Part shown: piece after piece, positions 1-11,385 of the stretch
How the letters are laid out: every line of letters begins with the position of its first letter
Numbering within the stretch: the stretch's first letter is position 1
DNA from: Ostrinia nubilalis
Taxonomy: Eukaryota > Arthropoda > Insecta > Lepidoptera > Crambidae
Direction of reading: 5' to 3'
Assembly: GCF_963855985.1 (NCBI RefSeq)
Contig: NC_087106.1
Span: forward strand, 5,873,001 to 5,937,000
DNA: 64,000 bases
Translations under genes and position numbers: made by a program
Notes under the pieces: model-generated
What the model saw: only the letters and a program-made list of their open reading frames with translations
The model's database searches: none
Told to the model about the DNA's origin: nothing

Positions 1-203
1 ATTAAGAATTATCAATTTTGTCTACCTATTGAAATTTAAATCGTTCGCATCCTTTTAAACGAAGACTCTACTCATGATACATAGTACATTCCTCAAATAT
101 GAGACAAAACCAATGAGTTAAAATTACATTTTAATAGTACCTACATACAATCGTCTTACACTCTTTAGAAGAGCACACTGACACAAATAAATAATAAAAA
201 ATG

Positions 204-1190
204 CTGTCTAAGGTCTGTAGCTAAAGGTCTAAGCTGTAAGATAGAAGAATCTTCTAGCCAAAAAGATGGCAGATGCAGCAGATGTTAACGGATTTAAAAC
301 TGGAGTTCATATGACTCCTTGTAGACTTGAGTGTCTAGAGCGTCCCTTCCTCCACCATGCGTAAGAATTTTCAAAAAAATACAGTCTAAGGTCTGTAGCT
401 AAAGGTCTACGCTGCAAGATGGAAGAATCTTCTACCCAAAAAGATGGCAGATGCAGCAGATGTCAACGGATTTAAAACTGGAGTTGATGTGACTCCTTGT
501 AGACTTGAGTGTCTAGAGCGTCCCTTCCTCCACCATGAGTAAGAATTTTCACAAAAATACTGTCTAAGGTCTGTAGCTAAAGGTCTACGCTGCAAGATGA
601 AAGAATCTTCTACCCAAAAAGATGGCAGATGCAGCAGATGTCAACGGATTTAAAACTGGAGTTGATGTGACTCCTTGTAGACTTGAGTGTCTAGAGCGTC
701 CCTTCCTCCACCATGCGTAAGAATTTTCACAAAAATACTGTCTAAGGTCTGTAGCTAAAGGTCTAAGCCGTAAGATAGAAGAATATTATAGCCAAAAACA
801 TGGCAGATGCAGCAGATATCAACTGATTTAAAACTGGAGTTCATATTATGTATCCTTGTAGTTTTGAGTCTCTAGAGCAGTGGTTCTTAACCTTTAAGTC
901 ATGAGGGACCATTTTACCAAATTTCTGTCTTGTCAGGGACCACCTCATAATCGGTCAAAACCAGTTTGACTGCAAAAATCAGTTAAAAGTGGTTTTGACC
1001 AAGGTGTGCAAGTGCACATCGTGGACCACTTGGAATGCCTCCAGGGACCACCAGTGGTCCGCGGACCACCGGTTAAGAACCACTGCTCTAGAGCGTCCCT
1101 TCCCCCACCATGCGTAAGAATGTTTCAAAAATACTGTCTAAGGTCTGCAGCTAAAGGTCTAAGCTGCAAGATAAAATAATCTTCTAGCCA
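204..1190. repeat. 178-bp tandem repeat array, about 5 units
   Basis: Units begin at the words GTCTAAGGTCTGTAGC at 206, 384, 562 and 740, an exact 178-bp period; a last partial unit starts at 1136. The fourth unit is longer because a small hAT-type element (878-1085) interrupts it; removing that element and one duplicated target leaves about 180 bp. Units 2 and 3 are almost identical, while units 1 and 4 differ more. There is no credible coding potential; a 62-codon minus-strand frame inside it is a by-product of the repetition. Confidence 0.93.
878..1085. mobile_element. hAT-type MITE with 8-bp target duplication
   Basis: The 208-bp element starts CAGTGGTTCTTAACC and ends with its near inverse GGTTAAGAACCACTG. 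It is flanked on both sides by the 8-bp duplication CTCTAGAG (870-877 and 1086-1093). An 8-bp duplication and CAGTGGTT-type ends are typical of hAT transposons. It has no coding capacity. It lies inside the fourth unit of the 178-bp tandem array, so it inserted after the array formed. Confidence 0.9.
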
Positions 1191-1816
1191 ATAACTTTAA
1201 AACTATAATTTGAACGAATTTTGCTATTAGTGGACAAATTTCTGCTCACGATGGACTAATTATCTGCTATACTCTCGACTCTCTAAAGCACAACATTTAT
1301 AAAAATTTTGCTGCGGTAATGCACTCCAGGTAACAGTGTGTGATGCTCATTGCTCATAGTGATTTTCGATACAGAGCCCCGTACATACGTTATACATAAA
1401 TTATGGAAAGAAAACACCCAGACCAATACAAACAAATATGTATGCAATTTTAGTATGATATTTTTATTTATTAATAAACAAAAAGACTGAACAAAATTGA
1501 TACGTGTACTGATTAATGTAATTAACCACATGCAAAGCTTTGTGAATTGCAACAACTATAATTTATTATCCAAGCTCTAAATAATCGCTACTACGAGTAA
1601 CTGATCATAAAATGTTTTTCCAATCGCTCAAGCTCCCGAGGATCTACCGATAGGTCGGGTCGGGTGACGTAATCTTGAAATTCTTTTAGCCGGCGCGGAA
1701 CTTCCGGAAGTTCGGGTGACGCCACGCCTCTTTGAACCGTGTTTACTTTGGCAGTTATATTCTATATTTATTCGATTCTAAAATATATTCCCAAAAATTT
1801 TGAAAGTTGTTTTAAT

Positions 1817-3137
1817 TTGTATCACTTGGATGCGTCTTTCCGTTCTATACATGGCCAGAACGCACCCATAGGAAACTGCTCGTGTATATTTTGGAGTGTC
1901 TCTTTGTAAGTCGGTCACTACAAACTATACACGAATTTTGCGTACTGATCGTGTATAGTTTGTGTCGTGGATGGATTCCGTCTTCGCTCCAAACTATACT
2001 ACACCACTTACAGTTGACTAGAGTGTGTTTAGTTTATTTGATTTAATAAAATATGGAATTATATTTAAAATTATTACATTTATTAGATATTATGCTCGTG
2101 CTTTGTCCTCGAGATTAGAAATAAGAACTACCTATGTAGATCACGTACGGTGATGCCATTTTTAAATTCATTAATTTTTACATAAAATATTATTATTTTA
2201 CTGAATCTACATATTATTATAATAAATCTAGATTTATAACACTAATGTAAGTGGTTTCTGAAATTAAATTGATTAGGTAGATTTCAAATTAAATAACAAT
2301 TATTTATTAGTGAGAGTGAATGAAGAAAGTTAAACGTGCATTATTAACTAAAATTGTCGACCGTTCGGTGTAGTGGTTCGAAACGGATAACTGTTCCGGA
2401 GGTAGCGGGTTCGATTCCCGCACAGTACAAACATTAATTTGTGTGCATGAACATATTTTGATATTTGTTTGTATTGGACTGGGTGTCTTCTATGTATAAT
2501 AAGTATGTATTTACAAAAAAAGTATTTAAGTATGTTTATATCCGTTATCTAGTACCCATAGTACAAGCTTTGCTTAGTTTGGGACTAGAAGCGCAGTGTA
2601 AAATGTCCAGGGATATTCATTTTTATTTATAAGCTTTTATCTCAAGAACAAAAATCATTTTCACATACATAATTCTTAATTTCAGAGTTATTCAGCCCCA
2701 AAACAAATATCTTTTCTATGGCAGAATATGAAACACCAAAAAGCTCTTTATCAAAACAATGGCACGTGTCGAAATTGATTCAATGTTTAAAGTAGACACG
2801 CAGTTATGAATTAATATGTAATAGAAAGAGAGGTAAATAAGTCAAAATGACGAGCATGCAACTAAGTACTCGCGTATACATTGTAATCGCGAACTTATTA
2901 CAATACATACATGATTAGTCCGTATGCGTACTGACGATGTATATTTTGGAGTAAGATAATTGACCTAAGTCACTACAAAGTATACGCGAGCAGTACGCAG
3001 CGTATGCGTACTGGTCGTGTATAGTTTGGAGGAGCTTAGTAAAAAAAGTCACATCCAAACTATACTCGATTAGTTTCACACCCTTGCGTTCTGGCTATGT
3101 ATAGAATGGAAAGACGCCACTTGGATATGATTTGTAT
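1817..3137. mobile_element. 1.3-kb inverted-repeat element carrying a SINE
   Basis: The left end (about 1817-1990) and right end (about 2930-3137) are inverted copies. For example, GCGTCTTTCCGTTCTATACA near 1832 pairs with the inverse of TGTATAGAATGGAAAGACGC near 3100. Both arms carry repeated words such as CGTGTATAGTTTGGAG in both orientations. The interior is AT-rich with no long frame and holds a SINE at 2358-2616. Boundaries are approximate. It is probably a non-autonomous DNA transposon or foldback element. Confidence 0.75.
2358..2616 (+). mobile_element. tRNA-derived SINE, family A
   Basis: The head has tRNA-promoter-like boxes: a GTAGTGGTTCG region and GGTAGCGGGTTCGATTCCCG, the latter a B box. 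The body runs through TTTGTGTGCATGAACATA and ends AAATGTCCAGGGATATT. A second full-length copy is at 52716-52980, headless fragments are at 10128-10292, and an inverted copy is at 49688-49983. It is not a working tRNA gene, because no cloverleaf closes after the B box. Confidence 0.88.
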
Positions 3138-3951
3138 TAGAAAGTGCTGTGAGTGTGACGCTTGAACGGAAGGAAGTCAACCTAACCTAACCAACTGCGT
3201 ATTTCTAAACTGCGTATTTCTATACTGTGTAGCCGCGAGAGCTCTTTGGCGCGCTGTCTTCAGCGAAGTATTGCGCGCGCAGATTTTGACAGCGCGAAAT
3301 ACCTACTTTAGCAGAAATACCAAGCCTTAAATTAGCGAGGAGTCAGTCGTGGTTACGCCGAATTTTGACAGTGTGTGCGTGCGCGCCGCATACGTATTGG
3401 CGCGCTCGCGTATAAACCGCGCTCGGTGCGTTTCTATGAAGATAACCTACTCATTTGTATTAACTCTGATGCTACGAAAATTTATGCCCGGTTTCTGAAA
3501 TGACATTTTTGATTTGGGCGTACTCTTATTATAATTAAGTACCTACTTAATTTTTCATAAAAAAAAATCATCCTTGAGTAGAAGATCAAGCACAAGTTGT
3601 AATTCTCAATTTGAGAAGCCGGGCCATACTGAACTACGATATTCGATTCATTGGAATATTCGAGAATTTCGGGATCTCTTGACCACTGGTCAAGGCTCCA
3701 GGAAGATATACTGTTTTGCGGTCAAGCAGTAACCACACACCTGAGCCCCGATTACGGTAACTTTTAACGTCTACAATCCAGACGCGCTTCATCGATTCTG
3801 CGATACGATTGGTCAAAACAGCTGACGTACGCTGTTGAACGACCACCCATACTTTCAGCTGAAAAAATATGAATAGAATAGTATAATTCTAAAGGATAAT
3901 TAAAGCAGTGACTGCTCAATCAAAGAGCCCTCGAGGGGAGCAAGACACGTT
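3138..3951. other. no gene seen; CpG-rich patch at 3225-3440
   Basis: The stretch opens with short direct repeats (AACTGCGTATTTCTA twice, about 3196-3223) and CCTAACCTAACC, which resembles two or three units of the insect telomere repeat but is too short to mean anything. From about 3225 to 3440 it is unusually rich in GCGC and CpG for this window. No convincing frame or splice signal was found; a 70-codon minus frame at 3634-3846 is not recognised. Confidence 0.5.
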
Positions 3952-5197
3952 CGGGTATTTCGCCGAAACAGTAAATTTTCTGTGTCCAGGCAGGCGAACA
4001 CATGTTTTCTTATATTTATATGTATAAAACTATTTTTATGGGGAAGTTAATCAAAAGTTTTATTTGTTTTTGCTATTACAATAGCAGAAACTACAAATAA
4101 TACCGTAGAAAAACTTAATCAAAAGTCGTTTTTCTAATTTCCTTGTTATGTCCATTACTGTTGTTTGCCAAAATGAAGGCACATTATAACAAATTGAAGC
4201 GTAATTTCATTCTAATAGCATTGTCTTTATATTTGAGAAACGTTTGGCTATCGGAAAATAAAAACTTTAAATGTCAAATACTTAAAGGAAGGAAATAAAG
4301 TGAAGTTAAGTTCTTGTCCGAGTCAAAAGTATAATTTCCCTGGGTCTTCTTTTCGACCATTGTAGTAACGAAACGAAAGAACTTAGAATGTAATGCACTG
4401 CACCGTTACACTCTGCCATTTCGTCCCAAGAGGCCATCGAGGCAGGACAGTACTTCGTTGAACAGTTTCGCGACAAATCGCATAAGTAGGTCCCTCCTTG
4501 GGTTTTTGTTAACTAAAAAGTCAATTTCTTTGGACGGTTTTTTGCAGCTAAACAATGGATTAATTTTATTGTTTATTTACACAGATGTAGTGTCTGTAGG
4601 GGTAAACCCATGATTTAAATAGTAAATGCATAGGGTAAATAGGTTTTTGTCTGTGGTGTCTTTTAGGCATAAATCTAATTTCTTTGGCCCTAATTTCCTT
4701 GTTTTCCGTGGCATAAAAAGGCCTAGGAAATTATAAAAGACCATTTTTAATTCGGCGTAAAGTCAAATTTTGAGTATTTTTTTATTGGAATAAGTCAAAT
4801 TTTAAGAAATGGGTATCAGAATAGATATAGAACAACTTGTTTTTAACTCTTAACTCAATCTATTGAATTTATCTTCCTTAGTTGTGTAAAAAGGTCGTAA
4901 TGATACAATACTCATTGGTATGTTTGCTTGCGAAGGTACACAAAAATGGGTCGAACAAAAAAAAAGCAAACCACAGAAGAAAACTTAGAGAAAAAAATAT
5001 TTATAATAATTTCCTTGGCTACCAAAAATTCATGACCTTATGACTTTGTTTCTAAAACGAATTATGACACCCCTTTTAGATATATTAGCTTAGTTTTTGT
5101 TACTTAATACAATGGGAAACTAAAAATAGTTAAAAACAAAAATATATTTCGTACCAAGGAAATTAGGCAAAATTGACCATTTTTGGCGAAATACCCG
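3952..5197. mobile_element. candidate 1.25-kb element with 13-bp inverted ends
   Basis: CGGGTATTTCGCC at 3952-3964 is the exact inverse of GGCGAAATACCCG at 5185-5197. Words such as CTAATTTCCTTGTTATG (about 4134) have an inverted partner (ACCAAGGAAATTAGG, about 5154), which supports a paired structure. The interior is strongly AT-rich and has no useful frame. This could be a non-autonomous DNA transposon. No target duplication was identified. Confidence 0.5.
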
Positions 5198-6205
5198 TTC
5201 ACTAGTGTATGCTCGCGAGCCAAATATTGCTCACAATTGTTCGCTGATGTTCGCATTAACGATTCATTGACCTGTCTCACATAAGCCGCTTAAGCCCCTC
5301 GATGATCCTCGCTTCGATGTTCGTTTGTGGACAAGCTGTCAATTAGTATATTTAAACGTCATGTGAGACAATAATACCGATGTGTGATAGGCTTAAAGTC
5401 TGATAACCTTAAATCGGGGGGTGAGGGTCAACAAAATAATATTGACCCCAGAAAGTTAACGAATCTCGTGCCAAAATTGCCATATGAAAACGTAATTAAA
5501 CTAGAAAAACTAAAACGTAAAAAAACTAAACTTCAACTCTGTAATTAAACGAGATTTGTACAAAACGCACAATTTAATTACACGAAAATTTTAATTAATG
5601 TTCACTGTATTTACTGAGGTTAATAAAAGGGCGTATGTTAGAAAACAAATTGGGAAAGGGGTACATTGAACTCAAATGTAACGTATTATTGAATTATTTG
5701 ATTTAGATTGTAAATGAATGTGACGAAACGAAGTTCAAACTCAAATATAGCGTAGCCTTTCAAGTACTTACCTACAGCGAATAGAGACATAATAGAAATC
5801 AATTGTTACCGCGGTCTCATGCGACCACTCGGAGAAAAGTTGGTGCAGATTCTTACTTAAGGGCTTATAAGTTGAGCTGAGAACCATAAAAATAAATATA
5901 AAAATAGAGTTAGTACCTAACTATGTAAATAAATAAACACGAACGGTGTTCCAGTCGTGTAATTACCACAAACTGTACGTGACCTACTTCTATGAAGTTA
6001 TTAACGCAACTTTGCGAACGTTTTGCTGTGGTTTCTTTACGAGTATGTGCAAGTGGTTTTCTTTGTGTGAAAAAGTTTACCTTGGCATACTCGTAATAAT
6101 TCTAGGGAATGTCGGTGAATACTAGTGAATAGGTATCTGACTAGGGCGAAGAAATACTTACTGTGCGATGATCTTATTTAGGACCAGTATGGAGTCCAAA
6201 ACTAA
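5198..6205. other. no gene seen
   Basis: AT-rich DNA with no frame above 60 codons and no recognised repeat, apart from short poly-A/T runs. Confidence 0.5.
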
Positions 6206-6287
6206 GGCCGAGTTGCACCATCTCACTTTAACTTTAAAAAACGTCAAAAATCTGTAACACTCCATACAAAAAACACCGGTTATTGCC
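6206..6287. mobile_element. truncated GGCTGAGTTGCACC-family MITE
   Basis: One end (GGCCGAGTTGCACCATCTCA) and the inner part with AAAAATCTGTAACACTCCATAC match the family seen intact at 38106, 40921, 41042 and 51884. The other end is missing. The following sequence (6288-6420) is a short patch of repeated GCGTTAGTAGCGCGTTGG-like words. Confidence 0.65.
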
Positions 6288-6705
6288 CTAGCCCTCGCCT
6301 ACGGCGACTTTTTGTAGCGATGCAGTCGCATTGCTGCTGTAGCGCGTTAGTAGCGCGTTGGCATCACTTTTGTAGTGCGTTGCAAATGCGACTAACGCGC
6401 GTTAGCTGCCACAGATCACTATATATGCAGCAACACAAGTCTAAAAAGTCGTCCTTATAGTTACCGTTAAAGTCAGCTGCAGCAGCAGCAATATATTTTT
6501 GGATATCAAATATCTCATCTCTATCTAATTAGATATTGAAGTGAAGTCCTAAAACAAGACGTGCCGGCAGTTCTATTGAGAAGAAGAAAAGGTAGTAATT
6601 GTGTCATCTGGTTTCGATAAAATTTCCACCTAATTTATTGCATCAAGGTGTTAGGGCTGCCACCTAACCTTACCCTAGATTAGTCCCGTAGTCCAGTTTT
6701 AACCT

Positions 6706-6852
6706 AGGCGCAGACCATCGACTTTTAGTCGGCCGATAGTTGGGCCCGATTTTAATTAAATGTATGAAAATCAAATCGGTGTACCTAATGTACGTACTTC
6801 CATTCATGCCCATACTGATTAACTGCCCGAGCAAACTATCGGCCGACGAACA
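6706..6852. repeat. palindromic repeat with TCGGCCGATAGTT arms
   Basis: AGTCGGCCGATAGTT near 6726 is inverted as AACTATCGGCCGAC near 6833. A related, rearranged copy lies at 53290-53425, with GTCGGCCGATAGTTTAGTCG and the same GCAGTTGATCAGTATGGGC word. It is probably a small inverted-repeat element. The two overlapping ~90-codon frames here, one on each strand, are caused by the palindrome and are not genes. Confidence 0.6.
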
Positions 6853-7016
6853 ATCAATGAAATTTTTAACGGCTCGCTCGTGCTTTCCTCCTCGTGAAAA
6901 ACTTTCGATACTGATGCACTGCTGGATTATACTTTTCCTTTTCAATCGAAATACTTTTAATGATCTAGCATTGAAAATATCTCAAGACCTCCCTCAAAAA
7001 TTTTGAAAACGACCGG

Positions 7017-7092
7017 TCCTACGCTGCCCGCATCCAGGCGCTTCCCGCAACCTAAATCAGGTTGTTTGTCGGTGCCCCCATGGAGGCTGCTT
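7017..7092 (-). mobile_element. RTE-type LINE 3' fragment
   Basis: CCTACGCTGCCCGCATCCAG and the following bases are the inverse of the C-terminal coding part of the RTE-like element seen at 54485-54904 (WMQAAQDRS region). It is a short dead fragment. Confidence 0.55.
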
Positions 7093-7805
7093 ATACTATA
7101 GGGTGTTGATTTTAATCCTCGCCATATTTAGGGAGTTGATTAAGTAGCTGATCACGAATAATTAAAAAAAATTACTTCGAAAACAATTTTCAACGAACTT
7201 AACCTACTTTGACATTGCGTGGCTTTCTTCAGTAGGCTATCCGACATGATAAGCAAGCGATCCGCGTAGCTCGATGGTGCCGTAGTGTAAACGTATTGCA
7301 GTATTTCGAACCACATTACAGTTGATCTCGCACGAAAAATATTCGCTAAAAAGTCCACTTTCGTATCTATTTTTTTTTAATGTATAATGCGTTTATATAA
7401 GTCATAGTTTTTTTTTTAGTTTTTAGTTCTTAGATATAAGTCATAGTAGATCACCTAAATAAATATAATGAGGATTGAAATCAACACCCTGTATGTAGGT
7501 ATTGCGTCTCCCGGTGCTGCCACTCAAGAAAATTTCTGCCTCGATGAAAATTCATTCGCTAGATTTTGTGATGGCAACCCTGAACAAGGTCTGAGAGCGG
7601 TCATTACTATCGGCAACTTCAAAAACGAATTCCTTGTTAAATACGAAAGTGGCTTCCAAGTTTTTTTCCTTTTTTCCTTTGTACCTAATTGAAATAAGAC
7701 TCGCAAAAGTTATCTTCGACAGTTCAACGACATCTTGTTCGGTCCAGTTAATTATAACAAAAAAAGAACCAATTAATGGGTTTTATAATCCAATCGTTGT
7801 TTCAT

Positions 7806-8020
7806 CAATCATCAACAGCCCTTTACAGTCCACTGCTGGACTATGAGCCTCCTCCACTATAGTGGAGGGTTTTGCCATAATCTCCACGCTAGGCAGGCGG
7901 GTTGGAGATCGCAGTTTAAAAGATTGATGTTTTTCAGAGAGCGCTGCTGCCCATTCTCTGTTTGATGTGTAGTCCCTAAGTCGCCTCTTACGACACCCGC
8001 GGGAAGAGTAGGGGTAGAAC
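7806..8020 (-). mobile_element. dispersed repeat (LINE-like), copy 1
   Basis: It contains CAGTCCACTGCTGGACTATG, GGCAGGCGGGTTGGAGATCG and GACACCCGCGGGAAGAGTAG. A second copy in the same orientation lies at 17755-18010. The CCACTGCTGGAC motif also occurs at the 3' end of the RTE-type fragments here, so a LINE origin is likely. The 79-codon minus frame at 7783-8022 is part of this repeat. Confidence 0.65.
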
Positions 8021-8153
8021 AATCATGTATCAACAATCGTTGTTTAGTTTGAATAAAATACTTTTTGCTTATTTAATTACTTAGGGATTTATTTGAATTT
8101 GATTTAAGTATTTCTGCCTACTAACTTACTTAAATATGCGTATAAATGTTTTA

Positions 8154-8303
8154 CGCCCGTATTCACAAACGATACCTACTTGCTTATGTGAAGCAGAAAA
8201 TCGAACGCACAGCGTTGAATAGAGCTCTGTGATTGATTCTTATGTCACCCTGTGCGTCCACGCGCACTGTGAGACCTCATAGTAATGTTTGTGAATACGG
8301 GCG
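8154..8303. mobile_element. 150-bp MITE with TTA target duplication
   Basis: The ends CGCCCGTATTCACAAAC and GTTTGTGAATACGGGCG are exact inverses. TTA flanks both sides (8151-8153 and 8304-8306), the pattern of PIF/Harbinger-type elements. Other copies are an inverted one at 31800-31965 and one cut by the window end at 63937. It has no coding capacity. Confidence 0.88.
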
Positions 8304-8361
8304 TTAGTATCTAAGCGTTTGGAGATTTTAACTTCTGTGTGCTTATTCTTCCTTAAGTTAC

Positions 8362-8550
8362 ACTAGCGACCAGCCGCGACTTCGTACGCGTGGATCCCGT
8401 TTTACCCCCTTAAGGGTGGAGTTTCGTAAAATCCTTTCTTAGCGGATGCCTACGTCATAACATCTACCTGCATGCCTAATTTCAGCCCGATCCCAGTGGT
8501 TTGGGCTGTGCGTTGATAGATCACTATGTCAGTCAGTCAGTCAGTCACCT
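8362..8550 (-). mobile_element. Helitron-like element, ACTAGC/ACGCGTGGATCC subfamily
   Basis: It starts ACTAGCGACCAGCCGCGAC, has CTTCGTACGCGTGGATCCCG and GGGTGGAGTTTCGTAAAATC, and ends in a run of TCAG repeats. Read on the minus strand the end is GCTAGT, as in the Lep1 Helitrons of this window. Related copies lie at 15923, 20303, 26308, 39475 and, in the other orientation, 44604. Confidence 0.7.
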
Positions 8551-8559
8551 TTGAGTTAT

Positions 8560-9900
8560 GTATATTTATATTATTTAGTAATAATAATATAATTAATCCA
8601 TCAAATTAGTCTAACTAGTCCTTGAAATCGCTAAGCCCGCATTGCTAGCCATATTTGCTTAGCAATTTGGAATACTTGAACGACCCGGTTATGGGTCAGT
8701 GAGTCCGGATATTATCTCGTTTACCAGACAGCCCTAAAAGCCTAACCATGTTGGTTTTCACCCGGGTGTCTGATGAAAGCTGAGAGCTGTAAGATTTGAC
8801 AAATTAGTTATTCGTTCATTATCCAAGACATAAAGAAATGTTAAGTAGACTAAAGCCCGCTCGCCGAGCACGTAGAATTTCGTCCAATGACCCCAGACCG
8901 GACTATACGCGTAGTAAGTATATTGTAAACTTACTACTCCCGGAACTACTCCTTCACTGGTTGGGTTTCGTCTTTCGTTTGAGGCCAAATTACTCCCGTA
9001 AACTAACACCACCACCATTAGGGAACCAGTGGGATTACGAGAATTATTATTATTACATTCTTTACGCCACCCTTGTAGCGGAGTTTTGGGCTGACACTAT
9101 GTAGGTTTGTGGTCGACACGACAAGAAGAAGATTTCATTATTTTGAAGAAGTTCAAAAGAAGCGACATAATGTCGACTCCTTTTCAGTTCTAGATTCCTT
9201 TGATTCACCCTTTTGTGCTACTTTCTCAAATAGCATTTTTATTATTATAATAATTCCAATTATTTGGTTTCTATCTATAATAATAATAAACCAGATTTTC
9301 CCAGAAGTAAGATAAAGTACTTTATAATAATGCTTATCATTAAACTATTAATATGAGTTGTCACAGATTATTTTATTTGTATCGTCCGCGCGATATTGAA
9401 TATTGTTACCTAAACTATTTGTAGCTTTAAAAGCTTTTGTAGCTATTTATAATGATTAAGAGCAATTTTATAAACAGAAATTATTAATCCGTACTGCGGG
9501 GGGCTTGGTAAGCCTCTTAACGTCTAGACTTCGTGACATAATGGGAGTTAGAAAACTAGGTCAAATATCGAATGATAAATTATCTAATAAGTACAAGCAC
9601 CGCTTTCTAAACTTCAAATTCTGTAAAGTGAGTATTAGGTTAAGTAGTGAGTTTGCATAACTTTAATACAAGAAACAAAAATAAACTTGCCCTTCCAAAT
9701 TTCAGACTGCATAAGATTGGTAATTCATTTATGGGGAAATGTATTAAATTATTTATTAAATTACCACAAACTGTTGTAGAACCACCCATTCATTTATTAA
9801 AAGTACCTTAATGAAAAAGAGCTACTATAAAGTCAATGATTAATTAAAAGATAAAAATATTTGCCTAGCTCGAATAAATATTTATAACCCTTTGAAAAAG
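8560..9900. other. no gene seen
   Basis: The stretch holds short overlapping frames on both strands (8758-9315). None has a recognisable domain, and all sit in low-complexity AATTATTATTATT-type sequence. I see no splice-site chain. Confidence 0.5.
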
Positions 9901-9902
9901 AG

Positions 9903-10040
9903 GCTGACAATAGTGTCTGAGTTTCTTGCGCCGCTTCTTCTCAGCACTGGCACATTTATTGTCCTGAAGCAGTGGTAGGGTTAATACTGGGACGTGTAAA
10001 AGTGCTTTTTTAAAGCCTATTTACAAAAATAAATGAGTTT
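9903..10040 (+). mobile_element. retroelement 3' tail repeat, copy 1
   Basis: It carries TTTCTTGCGCCGCTTCTTCT, AGCAGTGGTAGGGTTAATAC and GGGACGTGTAAAAGTGC. The same block occurs at 45900-46035 (plus), 42611-42720 (minus) and, more divergent, 53815-54000 (plus), where it ends in a GACTTT simple repeat. The constant 3' end suggests a LINE or LINE-dependent SINE tail. Confidence 0.7.
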
Positions 10041-10127
10041 TAGGCGCTTATTATGTTCCAAGTATAGCTTTGCCCTACCACATATCGGTTCTGGGAAGAA
10101 GTTGCATGTACAGACTCACACAAAACT

Positions 10128-10292
10128 GAAAAGTACAAACATTTGTGTGCATGAACCTTATTGAACATATTGGTTTGAATTGGACTGGGTGTTTTCTATG
10201 TATTTATGTATGTATTTACAAAAAAAGTATTTAAGTATGTTAATATCCGTTGTCTAGTGTAAAGCGCAGTGCGCAGTGTAAAGTCCAAGGAT
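10128..10292 (+). mobile_element. SINE family A, 5'-truncated copy
   Basis: It matches the body of the SINE at 2358-2616 from TACAAACATTTGTGTGCATG to GTCCAAGGATATT but lacks the tRNA-like head. Such 5' truncation is usual for retroposed copies. Confidence 0.8.
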
Positions 10293-10299
10293 ATTTAAG

Positions 10300-11385
10300 T
10301 ATTTATTTATTTCTTTAAGTAGACAATTAAGGTTATTGAGGATAAGTAAGTAGGAGGTAATGCAAGGTAAATACAGTCGATCAGACATTTGAAAGGATTT
10401 GTTTCAAAATCGCATCTGCTTAGGTATCATAACAACTTTTGATACGACAATGTCGTCGTTGGTACTTTCAATTCGTGTCACAACCTACTAGACTGTATGA
10501 AAAAGCTAACAAAACATTTTATTTCAATCCCTTCATCATATTAGTTTCGCTCAGTTTGTTCACGATTCCAGAAAGATCCAAGGACGATTGGGAAAGTGCC
10601 TATTCTGTTTTTGTCACGGATATTTTTCGCGCGATTTAAATAAAGGTCCCTTGTCAGACACGTTATACATCAAAGTGCCGCCTGCTGAATTGTAATGGAA
10701 TAAGGTCAGAATATTATCGGACTGGACGTAGTAGATATTTTTTAAGATAAACTTATACAGAAACTGTCAATATTGAAATAGAAAATTTTACATTTTATGG
10801 TCCTTCCATTCCAATTCTATAATCGTAGCTGGATTTAGATAGATACTATATAGAAAACTTTACTGACTTTAACACAACGAGAATAAAAGGTAAATAAAAA
10901 CAAAGAACAATTACAAAGCCACTGCGTCAATAGGAGCTCAGAATTTATCTTGACATGCTTGTAAGGGCATGTCATTTTTTGTGTGCAATAAAGATTTTAA
11001 ATAAATAATAAATAAAATAAAACGTTATGTTAAAGTGTGATACTTTCTTTTGTAGGCCAGTGTAGTTTAAATATTGAACAAAGGCTCTTCTTGAAACTAA
11101 GGTAATGTACTAAAGAAGTTTGACTTATAAGTACTAATCTAGCTTAGGACTTGGTACTACTGCTGTCTTTAAATAGGATCACGAGCTAGGAGGTCGAGTT
11201 GAGTCGTTATTTTAAAATGGAGTCGGTTTGTTCATGCAGATTAAGAAAGTTTTACGAATCTCTCAGGTATTTTTAGGGTTTCTTGGGACATAGCAATCAT
11301 ATTTCCTCAAATGAAAATGAATATGATAAAGGGTAAGTTGGTAAGTTTTAATCTAAATTGGAATTGGTTTACTGGAGTTGTACAA
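10300..11385. other. no gene seen
   Basis: Mostly unique AT-rich DNA. A small hairpin lies near 10953 (TGACATGCTTGTAAGGGCATGTCA). The words around 10440-10690 recur in degraded form around 13390-13640 (for example the TCAAAGTG(C)TGCCTG region), so an old dispersed repeat is present in both places. Confidence 0.45.

Noticed and set aside
204..1190. CRISPR-like array
   Set aside because: Whole 178-bp units repeat without short repeats alternating with unique spacers, and the genome is an insect's.
2358..2450. tRNA gene suggested by a B-box GGTTCGATTCCCG
   Set aside because: The sequence after the B box does not pair back into an acceptor stem, and the same head is followed by a conserved body in other copies (52716, 49688), which is a SINE.
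3187..3202. Insect telomere-like repeat CCTAACCTAACC
   Set aside because: Only about two to three units, not an array; no SART/TRAS-type element adjoins it.
7468..7692. 74-codon plus-strand frame starting MRIEINTLYVGIAS
   Set aside because: Looks orderly at first but has a competing 60-codon frame on the other strand, ends in low-complexity sequence and lacks any splice partner or known domain.
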